Assembly: GCF_002221525.1 (NCBI RefSeq) | Contig: NZ_CP011028.1 | Span: 1,871,001-1,935,000 of the forward strand | Direction of reading: 5' to 3' | DNA length: 64,000 nt | From: Pseudoalteromonas espejiana DSM 9414 | Lineage (GTDB): Bacteria; Pseudomonadota; Gammaproteobacteria; Enterobacterales; Alteromonadaceae | Shown: positions 46,024 to 55,111 of the stretch, in pieces | How the letters are laid out: the number at the start of each line of letters is the position of its first letter | How positions within the stretch are numbered: the first letter of the stretch is position 1 | Notes under the pieces: generated by a model | The model's input: only the letters and a program-made list of their open reading frames with translations | Databases searched by the model: none | Told to the model about the DNA's origin: nothing | Made by a program: the position numbers and the translations under genes

Positions 46024-47867
46024 CTATTTCCGAATAAAATCAACTAAATCTTTCAGTTTATTTTCTAGATCAAGTATCGAACAATGTGTTTTATCGAGCT
46101 TATCGACTACCGCTTTAGCAATAGGTACTTTTTTGCTTGCATAACTTAAAGCAATATTACTCAATGAAGGTGTATCTAGCTGAGTAGCATCATCAAATTG
46201 ATAACAATCGGAAATAGCTTTATCGAATGAATCAAATTTTTCGAATATAAAGTCTGAAGCTTGAGTTGATTTTAACGACAGTTTCTTATGGTTATTTCCC
46301 TGACCAATTGATTCACGCTTGAAACCTTGGCTAGTTAAAATATCAAAGAATAGATCTTTGCAAATATAATTCTCAATTTCACGACCCTCCGTAATCCACA
46401 CTTTGACATAATCATCTAATGTTGAATCTAAACCAGCATTATCAGCATTGGCTGTTCGAAGTCTATCCAACATCGAACTTAGATATGCTTTAAAACCCTC
46501 ATCATCTCGATCTGCTTGCGAAGAACAATCAGAATCGGCAATCAAGCATGCCTTCCTACTGGTGCTAAAAATATTAATTAGATTTTCACCAATATCATCT
46601 AGTACTGTGAAAGAGGCTAAGTTTGTACCACCAAAGTATAAGAAGGAGTAGTCTTTTCCTTCTTTCAGTTCTCCGTCAGAATATATATCAATCCATTTTT
46701 TCAAGTAAATCCTATCACTAGGCCCTTCAACCCATAAAACAGTATTAGCTTGAAGTATTTGAGAAGCTTTTACGCCCAATGAATCTAATGTTTCATAATA
46801 CTTGATTACATTGTCATTCGGGGTAATTGAGCTTGCGCCATTGGGCGATTTTAAAGTTCTGTATACAGCCCAGTTTTCATTTAGGCAGTCAATAAGGGAT
46901 GGAGAATGAGTAGTGATAAAGAATCTATGATTTATTAGCTCTTTCTCAAAAATACTTATAAGTTTAACTACTGCTTCTGGATGTAAATTGGCTTCTGGTT
47001 CTTCAAGAAAGACGTTTAAATTGACTTCCTTGTTAATCCAAAGGTGTGATAGCAACATCACTATTTGAGAGACGCCAGTACCTAACTGATCTAAAGAAAA
47101 GGATAGCCCTGATGCAAACTCAAGATTTAAATCCTTATCTACAACTTCAATATTAGTTACTTGCTCAGATAAAATATCAGTTAGCCACTGCTTAATTTGT
47201 TTTTTATATCCAGCCCAGTTTGATGGAGTTGCTCTGTCCAGTCTTAACTTATCAAGCTCTTCAATAATTTTTGCGCCATCAAAATAGTAGCTTTGCTCAT
47301 TATTCGAATTACGCGAGTGATGTCGAATAGGGTCAACAAATACCAATGAATTTAAGAAACTTCTCCAATAAAATTCATTATCACTAAACCCTGCTACATC
47401 GTCAGTCGGGTCTATCCATGTATCTGTTTCCAAATCAGAACAGATTAAATTACTATCATCGAAGATCTGCTTACCATTAACCTTCATGTTTAAAACAGAT
47501 GTATTAGAACTAACGTCATGGTAGCAATCTAGCGTAACTTCATTCTCACTTACCGTATAAGAAATTTTATCATTTTCCGTGAAGATATGAAGATATTATC
47601 GTTTGAAAGTAAAATTTCACAGTTGATTTTCTCCTTTTCCCAGCCCCATGTTTGGCTTTCATCAAGTTCAGTGGCAACGGAAATCGCAGTTCCAACATTC
47701 AGGTTTTCACTAGCTATACTTTTTAAGTAATTAAAATATTTCGCTAAATTAGATTTCCCTGAGTTATTTGGTCCAATAATTAAGTTAATTGACTTTAAGC
47801 CGCTTATATAGACGCCATTTAAATCATATGAGCGCCAACCACAAAGTTTTATGGAGTCAATCTTCAT
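46024..47867 (-). pseudogene. OLD-family ATP-dependent nuclease (AAA + TOPRIM), frameshifted
   Basis: Two frames encode one protein. The first (47867 to 47550) starts MKIDSIKLCGWRSYDLNG and holds Walker A GPNNSGKS. The second (46024 upward) holds the ABC signature-like FSLDQLGTGVSQIVMLL, Walker B NVFLEEPEANLHPEA and H-loop FITTHSPSLID. A TOPRIM domain follows with VLWVEGPSDRIYLKKW, YFGGTN, LIADSDCSS and TEGREIENYI. The frame changes at a perfect 8-bp tandem duplication, 47581-47596; without one copy the gene is 611 codons. The ATG overlaps the HerA stop as ATGA. OLD nucleases cut DNA and many serve phage defence. As read here the gene is off, or it is switched by slippage. Confidence 0.88.
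47581..47596 (+). repeat. 8-bp tandem duplication causing the OLD frameshift
   Basis: GAAGATAT occurs twice in direct contact. Reading on the minus strand, removal of one copy joins ...SNDNIF to TENDKISYTVSEN in one frame, and the frame then continues to the stop at 46024. Confidence 0.95.
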
Positions 47868-49516
47868 TTTGATTTGTCCTGCTTGTGCCAAGAATCCACC
47901 AAAGCTTTTAGTGAGTAATTAGTCGGCTTCCCTGACTTCCAATACTTATGATATCTAACATCATTGCTTCTAGGCATAGGGTTAGGCTCTCTAAATTGAA
48001 CTTTCCTTGGTAAATTAATCGAATCACCAGAAACAAATGCCTCACCATCTCGAAGGCTAGGTAAGAAATCTACTTGGCCAGCCAATGTGTCAGGTAATAG
48101 ACGCTTAATCTTATTTTGATCAAGATCATTAGTTAATCGAAGCGCTATATACGTACCACATTGCGATAAAACTGTTGTAGAAACATTTGACGGACGTTGA
48201 GTTACAACTGTCAAACCTATACCGTACTTCCGACCTTCTTTAGCAATTCTTTCAACCCGTTCTTTTGCTATATTGAATTTTGAATCGCTATCTTCTGGAA
48301 TATAAGTGTGAGCTTCTTCTAATATTAAGTTAAGAGGGATATTTTCAGGATCTAAATCCCAATATTTAAAGTCGAAACATAGCCTTGAAATAACGCCAAC
48401 ACATACAGCCCTTACTTCTGCTGGCAAGCCACTTAAATCTAATATATTTAAATATGCTTCAGATTCAGCTAAACCTAAAATAAATTCAAAATATTCGGCT
48501 ATTGAGGTTTCATTATCAATTTTTCGATGAAGAAATGAGTAACGAGTGTCATGACGTACAGCTTGGAGTTTTAGAATAATACTCTCATATGGTTTCTTGT
48601 TAGTAGCATTACTTTGAGAGTCCTTTTCAGCTATTATTTCATCTAAAAGAGCATCAATACTGAAAAAAATTGGAGTGTCTGCAGAAACGACTACACCATC
48701 AATATTTTGCTTTTCAGCTTCTATTTCTTTTTGTTTCGTTATAAGCCTTTTTATTATGGCTTTCTGATTAGATCCAGGCTCAAGATTATAAACACCAAAG
48801 AACTCTTCTAAATCTAAAAACCAGTATGGGAGTGTAAACTCATTCCAAGGGATTGCGTTTGTCCTATTTTTAAAGCCTTCGTTTGGTGCTTTATCGTTAT
48901 AGCCAAATGCTGAAGGATATTCATTATGAATATCAAAAAACAATATTCTCGGGCACTCATAGCTTGATAATATCGATTGAACTATCGATGCAACGGTGCA
49001 ACTTTTACCACTACCTGTAGTACCCAATATGGCTGTATGGCGCCCCATTAGCTTATCTAAGTTTAAATACGTTTGATCGTCATCGTTTGAATCAGTAACA
49101 CAAAAGTGCTCTTTGTCTTCTTCTAAGTCTATGCCTATTAATTGGTTTACTTGGTCACTGCTAAGAAAGTATGTATCACAATTTATTGTGGGAAGACGTT
49201 TGGTGCCTCGATTAAACTTACCGTTGATAGCACAACCCAATATTGAAAGCGTTACTACTTTCCTCTCTTCCCTAACAATTTCAAACCCATCAGCTGATCT
49301 TTTTGTTTTCTCAATTTCAGTGATCTGAACTTTGCTTATGGTACAAATTGTATTACCGTGCGCTCCGCCACAGTTAACATAAGCACCAACCTCTGCGCAG
49401 TGCTTTATACCTTGAAACTCGCGCTCTAGAGCATCTGCATGAAGTATAATTGCGGCACCGTCAACTTCTTTAATTTTACCAAATTTTAAATCATCTTCTC
49501 TTAATGATGTTGTCAA
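47864..49516 (-). CDS. HerA/FtsK-like DNA-translocating ATPase
   Basis: A 550-residue ATPase. The N-terminal HAS-barrel-like beta domain (about 8-120) precedes a P-loop GTTGSGKS at 165-172. Walker B LILEEAH lies at 397-403, and sensor/arginine-finger regions are in VVTQRPSNVSTTVLSQCGTYIALRLTND (about 435-465). HerA proteins form hexameric rings that drive DNA through partner nucleases (NurA, or SIR2/DUF4297 in defence). The partner here is an OLD-family nuclease, coupled by an ATGA overlap. The start is TTG at 49516, with AAGGAAG upstream. The unit looks like an inserted accessory locus. Confidence 0.88.
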   Translation of the reverse strand: MTTSLREDDLKFGKIKEVDGAAIILHADALEREFQGIKHCAEVGAYVNCGGAHGNTICTISKVQITEIEKTKRSADGFEIVREERKVVTLSILGCAINGKFNRGTKRLPTINCDTYFLSSDQVNQLIGIDLEEDKEHFCVTDSNDDDQTYLNLDKLMGRHTAILGTTGSGKSCTVASIVQSILSSYECPRILFFDIHNEYPSAFGYNDKAPNEGFKNRTNAIPWNEFTLPYWFLDLEEFFGVYNLEPGSNQKAIIKRLITKQKEIEAEKQNIDGVVVSADTPIFFSIDALLDEIIAEKDSQSNATNKKPYESIILKLQAVRHDTRYSFLHRKIDNETSIAEYFEFILGLAESEAYLNILDLSGLPAEVRAVCVGVISRLCFDFKYWDLDPENIPLNLILEEAHTYIPEDSDSKFNIAKERVERIAKEGRKYGIGLTVVTQRPSNVSTTVLSQCGTYIALRLTNDLDQNKIKRLLPDTLAGQVDFLPSLRDGEAFVSGDSINLPRKVQFREPNPMPRSNDVRYHKYWKSGKPTNYSLKALVDSWHKQDKSK

Positions 49517-49817
49517 TTTATAACTTCCTTATTAGTTAAAGGTTTTAATTTATGCAAAGCCATCTATCAGCTTATAGAATACCGCACCATTTGGTTATAA
49601 CACCCCAAAACGGCGTATATTTCGTTGTTCGATAATTACACCAAACAACTCGTTTATAATCAGACAATAACAATTGCTACTCAGTAGCCTTTGTTATTTA
49701 ACCCCATAACGCCTTTAAATAATGCTATGGGATAAACTGCGCACCACTGTATTTTTATACAGCACACGGTAAAAACCATCTTAAATTTAACTTTTAGCTA
49801 ATCGATTAATAAAATTA
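49517..49817. other. Intergenic region upstream of the HerA gene
   Basis: About 300 bp between two minus-strand genes; it should hold the HerA promoter. CTGTATTTTTATACAG (near 49750) is a short palindrome that might end transcripts entering from the HerA side. No repeat matching the left border of the unit was recognised. Confidence 0.4.
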
Positions 49818-50423
49818 CTACTCATTTTTAAACCGCGAATCCCTCTCACACGGCTTACCATCTTTATCGCCATCCATTTTTGTATTTGGGCAGTTATTTA
49901 TAAAAAATACGGCCTCTGCACGTGAGGTCATTTGGCTACAGTGCTGCCTGCCATCGCAAGTAAAGTTTTGTGAGCTTTGAGGAATCACAATTTTTGGGTA
50001 TTGTTCGTCAAAGGTGGCTAAATCGGCGTTGGTAATAACGGGAGTGTGGCTATTAAATTGCTCGCTACTTTTATAATGGTTGTATTTATTTACTGCGATA
50101 AAGCCAAGTACAGCGATAATGCTAATTGAGGCGACTTTCCCTAAAAAACTGTCGGTAAAATTAGATTTAGCAACACGATGATGGTTTGATTTTTTATGTG
50201 TGACTTTAAGTGCAGCTACGCCTTCTATGCGGCAATTAACGGCTTTTGATTTACCATCGGGCTGTTTAGCCACTTCAAAATAAAGGGTGTCGCCCACTTT
50301 GGGCTTGCGGCTCATGTGTTTGAGCGCTGAAATGTGTATAAAGGTGTCGTGCTCTAGGGTGTCTGATTTAATAAAACCAAAGCCCTTTTCGTCATTCCAC
50401 GCTTTTAACAATCCTTTGTTCAT
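49818..50423 (-). CDS. Cold-shock domain / membrane helix / Excalibur domain protein
   Basis: The ATG at 50423 gives 201 residues; an in-frame start 25 codons earlier lacks support. The N-terminal cold-shock domain (1-68) has the RNA-binding pattern KGFGFIK and DTFIHIS. A basic linker (about 75-95) is followed by one membrane helix (about 96-112), then an extracytoplasmic part ending in an Excalibur-type motif DGDKDGKPCERD (about 184-195) with Cys pairs, likely calcium binding. The domain order places the nucleic-acid-binding part in the cytoplasm and the calcium-type domain outside. Function unknown. Confidence 0.85.
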   Translation of the reverse strand: MNKGLLKAWNDEKGFGFIKSDTLEHDTFIHISALKHMSRKPKVGDTLYFEVAKQPDGKSKAVNCRIEGVAALKVTHKKSNHHRVAKSNFTDSFLGKVASISIIAVLGFIAVNKYNHYKSSEQFNSHTPVITNADLATFDEQYPKIVIPQSSQNFTCDGRQHCSQMTSRAEAVFFINNCPNTKMDGDKDGKPCERDSRFKNE

Positions 50424-50595
50424 TTTTATTCTTACCTTTAAGTAACTTCTTTTAGCCAGTTTTATTAATCCTTGCTTAACATTAGCACACGTTCCCAATT
50501 TAATACCATCCTTTTTATTAGGTTATAAGCTACTGCTATTAATGTAGATTTTAAAAACAGGCTTTTATTTTTATAAAAAACACAAAAGCACACTT

Positions 50596-50607
50596 GCACA
50601 TTTGTGC
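50596..50607. promoter_or_regulatory. Palindrome upstream of the metal-efflux-type permease
   Basis: GCACATTTGTGC is a perfect palindrome about 55 bp before the GTG start, inside a promoter-like AT-rich stretch. It is a candidate operator for the ArsR regulator encoded downstream. Confidence 0.4.
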
Positions 50608-50659
50608 ATATATGATTATATTGCGACCTCAAACATGGTTCTATACATTAGAGGTTATT

Positions 50660-51592
50660 GTGAATACAGATAAAATGATGGTTGCACTGGATGAATTTAT
50701 TCATGTTGGTGGAGGCTTAATATTAATTATTGCTGCTGTTTCAATTTTGACAGGGTTGATCAGAGAGTTTGTTCCGCAAGACAAGCTTCAAGCTAAATTA
50801 ACAAAGCATGATAAGTGGGGCTCACTGTTAGGAGCTAGCTTTGGTATGTTAACCCCTTTTTGTAGCGCTGCTGTAGTGCCTGTTACCATGGGTATGGCTA
50901 CTATGGGTACGTCGCTAGGTACTATTTTAAGCTTTTTAATTTCGGCCCCTTTATGTAACTTTATCGTACTTGCAATGATATATGCTGCATTTGGTTTTAA
51001 AGTGACTGCTATATATTTAGCACTAACCTTTAGTGCTGCTGTTATAGGTGGATGGTTAATATCTAAATCACCTTGGAAAAATGAAGTAAGACGTGGAGAT
51101 GAGTTAGAGCTGGCTACAAACGGCAAAAGCTGTAGTTCAGACTGCAGTTCAGATAGTGCCGAAATATTGCACACTACGAATTCTGATAAGTTTAAAAATG
51201 TTTTAAAATTTGCTGTATCTTTATTTAAAAGAATTATTCCGTATGTGTTATTGGGAGCATTAATTAGTGGTTTGTCGGCAGCATATTTACCAGCTGAATT
51301 AGTTGAAAAATACGTAGGTGGCGGAGATTTAAGTTCCATTATTATTGCTGCACTAATTGGTATTCCACTTTATTTGAGAATAGAAATGGCTATCCCGCTT
51401 TTAAATGTGTTGATTTTAAAAGGTATGGGCATGGGGCCAGCTTTAGCACTTATTATTGGTGGTACAGGTGCGAGTTTACCTGAAATTGCCTTAGTATCTT
51501 CGGTATTAAAAAGAAAGGCTGTATTAGCATTTGTATTAATTATATTAAGTACTGCAGTAACAGGCGGTGTAATTTTTCAATACATTATTTAA
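50660..51592 (+). CDS. SO_0444-type permease, putative Cu/Zn efflux
   Basis: The GTG at 50660 (read as MNTDKMMVALDEF) with GAGG 5 nt upstream gives 310 residues. It is a DUF318/ArsP-like permease with eight or so helices in two halves, each carrying a family motif: GMLTPFCSAAVVPVTMGM (about 58-75) and GGTGASLPEIALVSSVL (about 270-286). A Cys/Ser-rich loop KSCSSDCSSDS (about 155-165) between the halves could bind soft metals. An ArsR regulator follows on the same strand, but a 264-bp MITE-like element sits between them. Confidence 0.82.
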   Translation: MNTDKMMVALDEFIHVGGGLILIIAAVSILTGLIREFVPQDKLQAKLTKHDKWGSLLGASFGMLTPFCSAAVVPVTMGMATMGTSLGTILSFLISAPLCNFIVLAMIYAAFGFKVTAIYLALTFSAAVIGGWLISKSPWKNEVRRGDELELATNGKSCSSDCSSDSAEILHTTNSDKFKNVLKFAVSLFKRIIPYVLLGALISGLSAAYLPAELVEKYVGGGDLSSIIIAALIGIPLYLRIEMAIPLLNVLILKGMGMGPALALIIGGTGASLPEIALVSSVLKRKAVLAFVLIILSTAVTGGVIFQYII

Positions 51593-51596
51593 GTTA

Positions 51597-51860
51597 GGGC
51601 GTGTTGATCTTTGATGGTTGAATTTGCAGCAGTATGTTTGGTTTTTAGGCAAGGCAGAGCCTATGAAGTGTGGTTACTCCCCATAAATAGGCGATAACGC
51701 AGCATAAATGCCAAACATGCGCTGCCCTTCGGGCTCTGCCTAGGGGCGATAAACTCTTTGTTGCTCGGTTTTTACTTAGCCCACTAGGTTACAAACCTCG
51801 CGCCGCGATTTAATCGCCCCTAGATTGAACAAATTTCAATCCGCAAAGGTCAACACGCCC
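51597..51860. mobile_element. MITE-like element with terminal inverted repeats and TA flanks
   Basis: The left end GGGCGTGTTGATCTTTG and the inverted right end (GGGCGTGTTGACCTTTG on the minus strand) match over about 30 bp with few changes. TA dinucleotides flank both sides (51595-51596, 51861-51862), as for Tc1/IS630-type insertions. Internal inverted repeats include CTAGGGGCGAT with ATCGCCCCTAG and AGGCAGAGCC with GGCTCTGCCT. No ORF of useful size is present, so it would be non-autonomous. It begins 4 bp after the permease stop codon. Confidence 0.8.
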
Positions 51861-52022
51861 TAGTAAGCACCACTTTTAAGTGGTGCTTTTACTATTTTTT
51901 GATGGTGTAAATTTTAAAGCACAGCCTTAGCGCCTGTTAGATTTGAGGAAATTTTATTTAGGCTCTGGTATAATCCGTTCGTAAATTTTTATGGTATTTT
52001 ATTATTATCAAGAAGGTACATA

Positions 52023-52430
52023 ATGGATGAAATGTATATTGATGCGCTTAAAGCGTTATCAGACCCTACCCGATTAAGATTATTTTGGTTAGTGGTTCAT
52101 GTTGGCCAACATATAAATGTTGCTGAAGCAATGGATGTTATTGGTGATACGCAATATAACGTTTCTCGAAATCTTAAAATGCTACATAAAGCGGGTTTAC
52201 TTACTTTAGAAAAAAAAGGAAAGTGGGTTTACTATACACTTAAAGAGCAAAGCGCCCCGCACTGCCAAGCTTTAGTAAACTCTGTAAAGTTTTTACCTAA
52301 AGAAACGTTTTCTGATGTTACAACTCGCTGCATGATGCGTTTATCAATGCGTGTAAATGGAGAGTGTGTTATTGGCGCCAATAGTGAACAGTGGTTAGCG
52401 GCATTAAAAGCTGAATCACCAACTAACTAA
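52023..52430 (+). CDS. ArsR-family transcriptional regulator
   Basis: A 135-residue winged-helix repressor: LKALSDPTRLRLFWLVV (about 9-25) and the recognition helix TQYNVSRNLKMLHKAGLLTLEKKGKWVYYTL (about 48-78). Cys residues in TTRCMMRLSMRVNGECVIG near the C-terminus could sense metal. AGAAGG precedes the ATG. Together with the SO_0444-type permease this is a metal-resistance pair, now separated by an inserted element that may give the regulator its own transcript. Confidence 0.9.
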   Translation: MDEMYIDALKALSDPTRLRLFWLVVHVGQHINVAEAMDVIGDTQYNVSRNLKMLHKAGLLTLEKKGKWVYYTLKEQSAPHCQALVNSVKFLPKETFSDVTTRCMMRLSMRVNGECVIGANSEQWLAALKAESPTN

Positions 52431-52671
52431 ATTATGTATTAGATGAATTTAATACTATTTATTTTTATACATGGCGGCCATTTGTCCTTTGTTCTAACAC
52501 TGCTAGCTTCTCCCTACTAATTGGCTTAACAGCTTGTTTACAAAGCATTTATCTATTAGATATTTCTATCTGAATTAAGCCAATTTAGTATGATTTTTCA
52601 TTCGTTATTTACTTAATTTATCTATACAATCCTCACCTTATTTTTACGCACAGATCTCAAGTGATTATCTC

Positions 52672-53292
52672 ATGCTACTAACCGTTGTTTATATTATTGG
52701 TATTACCGCAGAAGCCATGACCGGCGCACTTAGCGCAGGCAGAATGAAAATGGATTGGTTTGGCGTTGTACTGGTTGCCAGTGCAACAGCAATTGGTGGT
52801 GGCAGTGTGCGAGATATTTTACTTGGCAATTACCCACTTACCTGGGTACAACACCCAGAGTATTTATTAATTACTTGTATTGCGGGTATTGTGACTACTT
52901 GGCTTGCTAAGTGGGTGGTTAAATTTAAGGGCATTTTTATGCGCTTAGATGCGCTGGGCCTTGCGGCGTTTAGTATTATTGGCTGCCAAGTTGGGCTAAA
53001 TATGGGTTTGCATTATGGTATTTGTGCAGTGGCTGCGGTTGTGACCGGTGTATTTGGTGGATTACTGCGAGATTTAATATGTCGTCAAGCGCCGCTTGTA
53101 TTACATAACGAGCTATACGCGAGTGTATCGTTACTTGTTGCCTGCTTATACTTAGCGCTGCACCATTATAATATTGATGACAATATCAGCATTATTGTAA
53201 GCCTTGTTGCAGGCTACTTAATACGTATGGCGTCAATACGCTTTAAATGGCGCCTACCTACCTTTAGTTTATTAGAGCAGCACGCTAAATAA
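52672..53292 (+). CDS. TRIC/UPF0126 family membrane channel protein
   Basis: A 206-residue protein with seven hydrophobic helices in two repeats. The conserved glycine motifs ATAIGGGSVRDILLGNYPLTWV (about 38-59) and VVTGVFGGLLRDLICRQAPLVL (about 123-144) mark the bacterial trimeric intracellular cation channel family (YadS-like; some members are linked to glycine transport). It is monocistronic with a terminator at 53314-53334. Confidence 0.9.
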   Translation: MLLTVVYIIGITAEAMTGALSAGRMKMDWFGVVLVASATAIGGGSVRDILLGNYPLTWVQHPEYLLITCIAGIVTTWLAKWVVKFKGIFMRLDALGLAAFSIIGCQVGLNMGLHYGICAVAAVVTGVFGGLLRDLICRQAPLVLHNELYASVSLLVACLYLALHHYNIDDNISIIVSLVAGYLIRMASIRFKWRLPTFSLLEQHAK

Positions 53293-53313
53293 CTTAGGCT
53301 TTAATACAAATTA

Positions 53314-53334
53314 AGGCAGGTATAAAGCCTGCCT
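53314..53334. terminator. Bidirectional terminator
   Basis: AGGCAGG (53314-53320) pairs with CCTGCCT (53328-53334). It lies between the convergent TRIC and DUF421 genes. Confidence 0.65.
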
Positions 53335-53357
53335 TGGGTAATTTGTAGCGCATTATT

Positions 53358-53873
53358 TTAATAGACACTTACATCACTTAAAGCGGTTTTTATGCCGCTG
53401 TTATTTTGCTTAAGTACGCTAAAACTGCCGTCGGTTTCTAGCACGACTGCGGCTACATCTTCTATGGCCAATATTCCCGCGCCACGAATAGCCGCGCGAA
53501 TTTCTGATTTAGTTACCCGCTGCGACTTAAGTGCAGCCGTGCAGTATTCACCATCACTCAATAACAGCGTGGGCTCTGCTTTTACTAAAGCCGCAAATTT
53601 AGAGGAGCGTACGCTTAGCCACGTAATTAAGTATTGCAGCCCTATTAACACAACAAAGGCCAATATGCCCTCAAGTAGCGCCACACTTTTTGAAATAATC
53701 ACCGACGCTAAAATAGAACCCAGCGCAATAGTCACTATAAAGTCGAACACGTTCCATTTAGATAGCGTACGCTTGCCCGATACGCGCAGCCAAAACACCA
53801 ACGCTACATAACCCAGTACACCAATAATAAGTACGCGTATTAAACCCTGCATATCATCAAAAAACATAGTCAC
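53358..53873 (-). CDS. DUF421 family membrane protein
   Basis: A 171-residue protein with three N-terminal helices (about 10-28, 40-60 and 65-88) and the family motif RVSGKRTLSKWNVFDFIVTIALGSILAS (about 26-53). The soluble C-terminal domain includes KSEIRAAIRGAGILAIEDVAAVVLETDGSFSVL (about 122-154). DUF421 (YetF/YdfS-like) proteins have no assigned biochemical role. Monocistronic. Confidence 0.88.
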   Translation of the reverse strand: MTMFFDDMQGLIRVLIIGVLGYVALVFWLRVSGKRTLSKWNVFDFIVTIALGSILASVIISKSVALLEGILAFVVLIGLQYLITWLSVRSSKFAALVKAEPTLLLSDGEYCTAALKSQRVTKSEIRAAIRGAGILAIEDVAAVVLETDGSFSVLKQNNSGIKTALSDVSVY

Positions 53874-53973
53874 TCCTTTATATACGTTATTTTCTGTATA
53901 AGTAATTGCCCGCAGTAGTTATTTAAACCCTACATGGTACTTAGTTAAATAACGATGAATAAAGCGCCCTGTT

Positions 53974-54414
53974 TTATTTTGCTAACTGTTTTACAAACTT
54001 AATTTTACTGAGCTCTGTACTTTGTTTATCGACATAGCCACCAATGTGATAGCCATTAGTGATAAGCATAGTGAGCATTTGAGGAAACTGGTTCATCGAT
54101 TTTACATGTATATGTGTATAGCCTTGCTCAGCGGCCCATTGCTCCTGCTGAATAAGTAGCTTTTTAGCTATACCCAGCCTCCGGTATTTAAAATGTACGC
54201 CGCCAAGCCAGCTGTAAAACTGCGTGCTAGATTGCTCATAGCCAATTTTAAAACCAACTAATGTACCTTTATGGTAGGCAACTAATATAAGTGCTTTTTT
54301 ATTATTTAAGCGGCTTTCTAATGCTTGATTATCAATAGTGGTTAGCAGTTCGGGAATATGTTTACTTACTGCGGTAACATCTTCAATTGTGCCTGTGGCT
54401 ATTGTGATGGCCAT
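53974..54414 (-). CDS. GNAT N-acetyltransferase
   Basis: A 146-residue acetyltransferase. The acetyl-CoA loop appears as VHFKYRRLGIAKKLLIQQEQWAAEQGY (about 73-99), and LVGFKIGYEQSSTQFYSWLGG precedes it. Substrate unknown. It is transcribed away from glyoxalase I. Confidence 0.85.
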   Translation of the reverse strand: MAITIATGTIEDVTAVSKHIPELLTTIDNQALESRLNNKKALILVAYHKGTLVGFKIGYEQSSTQFYSWLGGVHFKYRRLGIAKKLLIQQEQWAAEQGYTHIHVKSMNQFPQMLTMLITNGYHIGGYVDKQSTELSKIKFVKQLAK

Positions 54415-54518
54415 AAAAGTCCTTTTTTAATACGCTTTGTAATTTAAACAACGGTTGATTATGATGGTTTAAGCATTATATCTCTATTTTCGCTGTTTAA
54501 TTATTAGAAAGGATCATC

Positions 54519-55046
54519 ATGTCTAGCTATAACGAATCTCCAGAGCAAATTGAACAAGCCACTAAAGGCTATGTGATGCAACAAACTATGTTGCGTATTA
54601 AAGATCCCAAACCATCGCTCGAATTTTATCAAAATGTTTTAGGTATGAAACTGTTAGGTAAGTATGACTTTCCTGAGATGAAGTTTACGCTGTACTTTTT
54701 AGGCTACGAGCCAGAGCAGCCGCAAGGTGATGATAAAACTAAAGCTAAGTGGGTATTTGGTCGCCCTGCTTTAATTGAGCTTACCCATAACTGGGGTACA
54801 GAAGACGACGATAGCTTTGAGGGTTACCACAGTGGCAACCAAGAGCCTAAAGGCTTTGGTCACATTGGTATTAGTGTACCCGATGTTTACGCAGCCAGTG
54901 AGCGTTTTGCAAAGTACGATGTAGAGTTTGTTAAAAAGCCAGACGATGGCTCAATGAAGGGCTTAGCATTTATAAAAGACCCTGACGGCTACTGGATAGA
55001 AATACTCTCACCAGAGGGCATTACCGATATTATTTTTGGTAAATAA
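54519..55046 (+). CDS. gloA: Lactoylglutathione lyase (glyoxalase I), long form
   Basis: A 175-residue enzyme that isomerises the methylglyoxal-glutathione hemithioacetal to S-lactoylglutathione. Expected metal ligands lie in [10 protein letters not shown] (Gln), [10 protein letters not shown] (Glu, about 88), [11 protein letters not shown] (His, about 115) and YWIEILSP (Glu, about 161). The insertion [22 protein letters not shown] marks the long, typically zinc-dependent type found in eukaryotes and some pseudomonads rather than the short nickel-dependent E. coli type. A terminator follows. Confidence 0.92.
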   Translation: MSSYNESPEQIEQATKGYVMQQTMLRIKDPKPSLEFYQNVLGMKLLGKYDFPEMKFTLYFLGYEPEQPQGDDKTKAKWVFGRPALIELTHNWGTEDDDSFEGYHSGNQEPKGFGHIGISVPDVYAASERFAKYDVEFVKKPDDGSMKGLAFIKDPDGYWIEILSPEGITDIIFGK

Positions 55047-55062
55047 CCAGCGCCTACATACT

Positions 55063-55089
55063 AAAAAGCCAGCTATTACGCTGGCTTTT
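55063..55089. terminator. Bidirectional terminator between gloA and htpX
   Basis: AAAAAGCCAGC pairs with GCTGGCTTTT around TATTAC, with A- and T-runs outside. The two genes converge on it. Confidence 0.8.
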
Positions 55090-55111
55090 GTGTTTTTAAA
55101 TAAGCGTTACT

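Noticed and set aside
50594..50659. Longer permease start at TTG 50594
   Set aside because: It would place the palindrome and promoter-like sequence inside the gene. GTG at 50660 has a proper GAGG and fits the family N-terminus.
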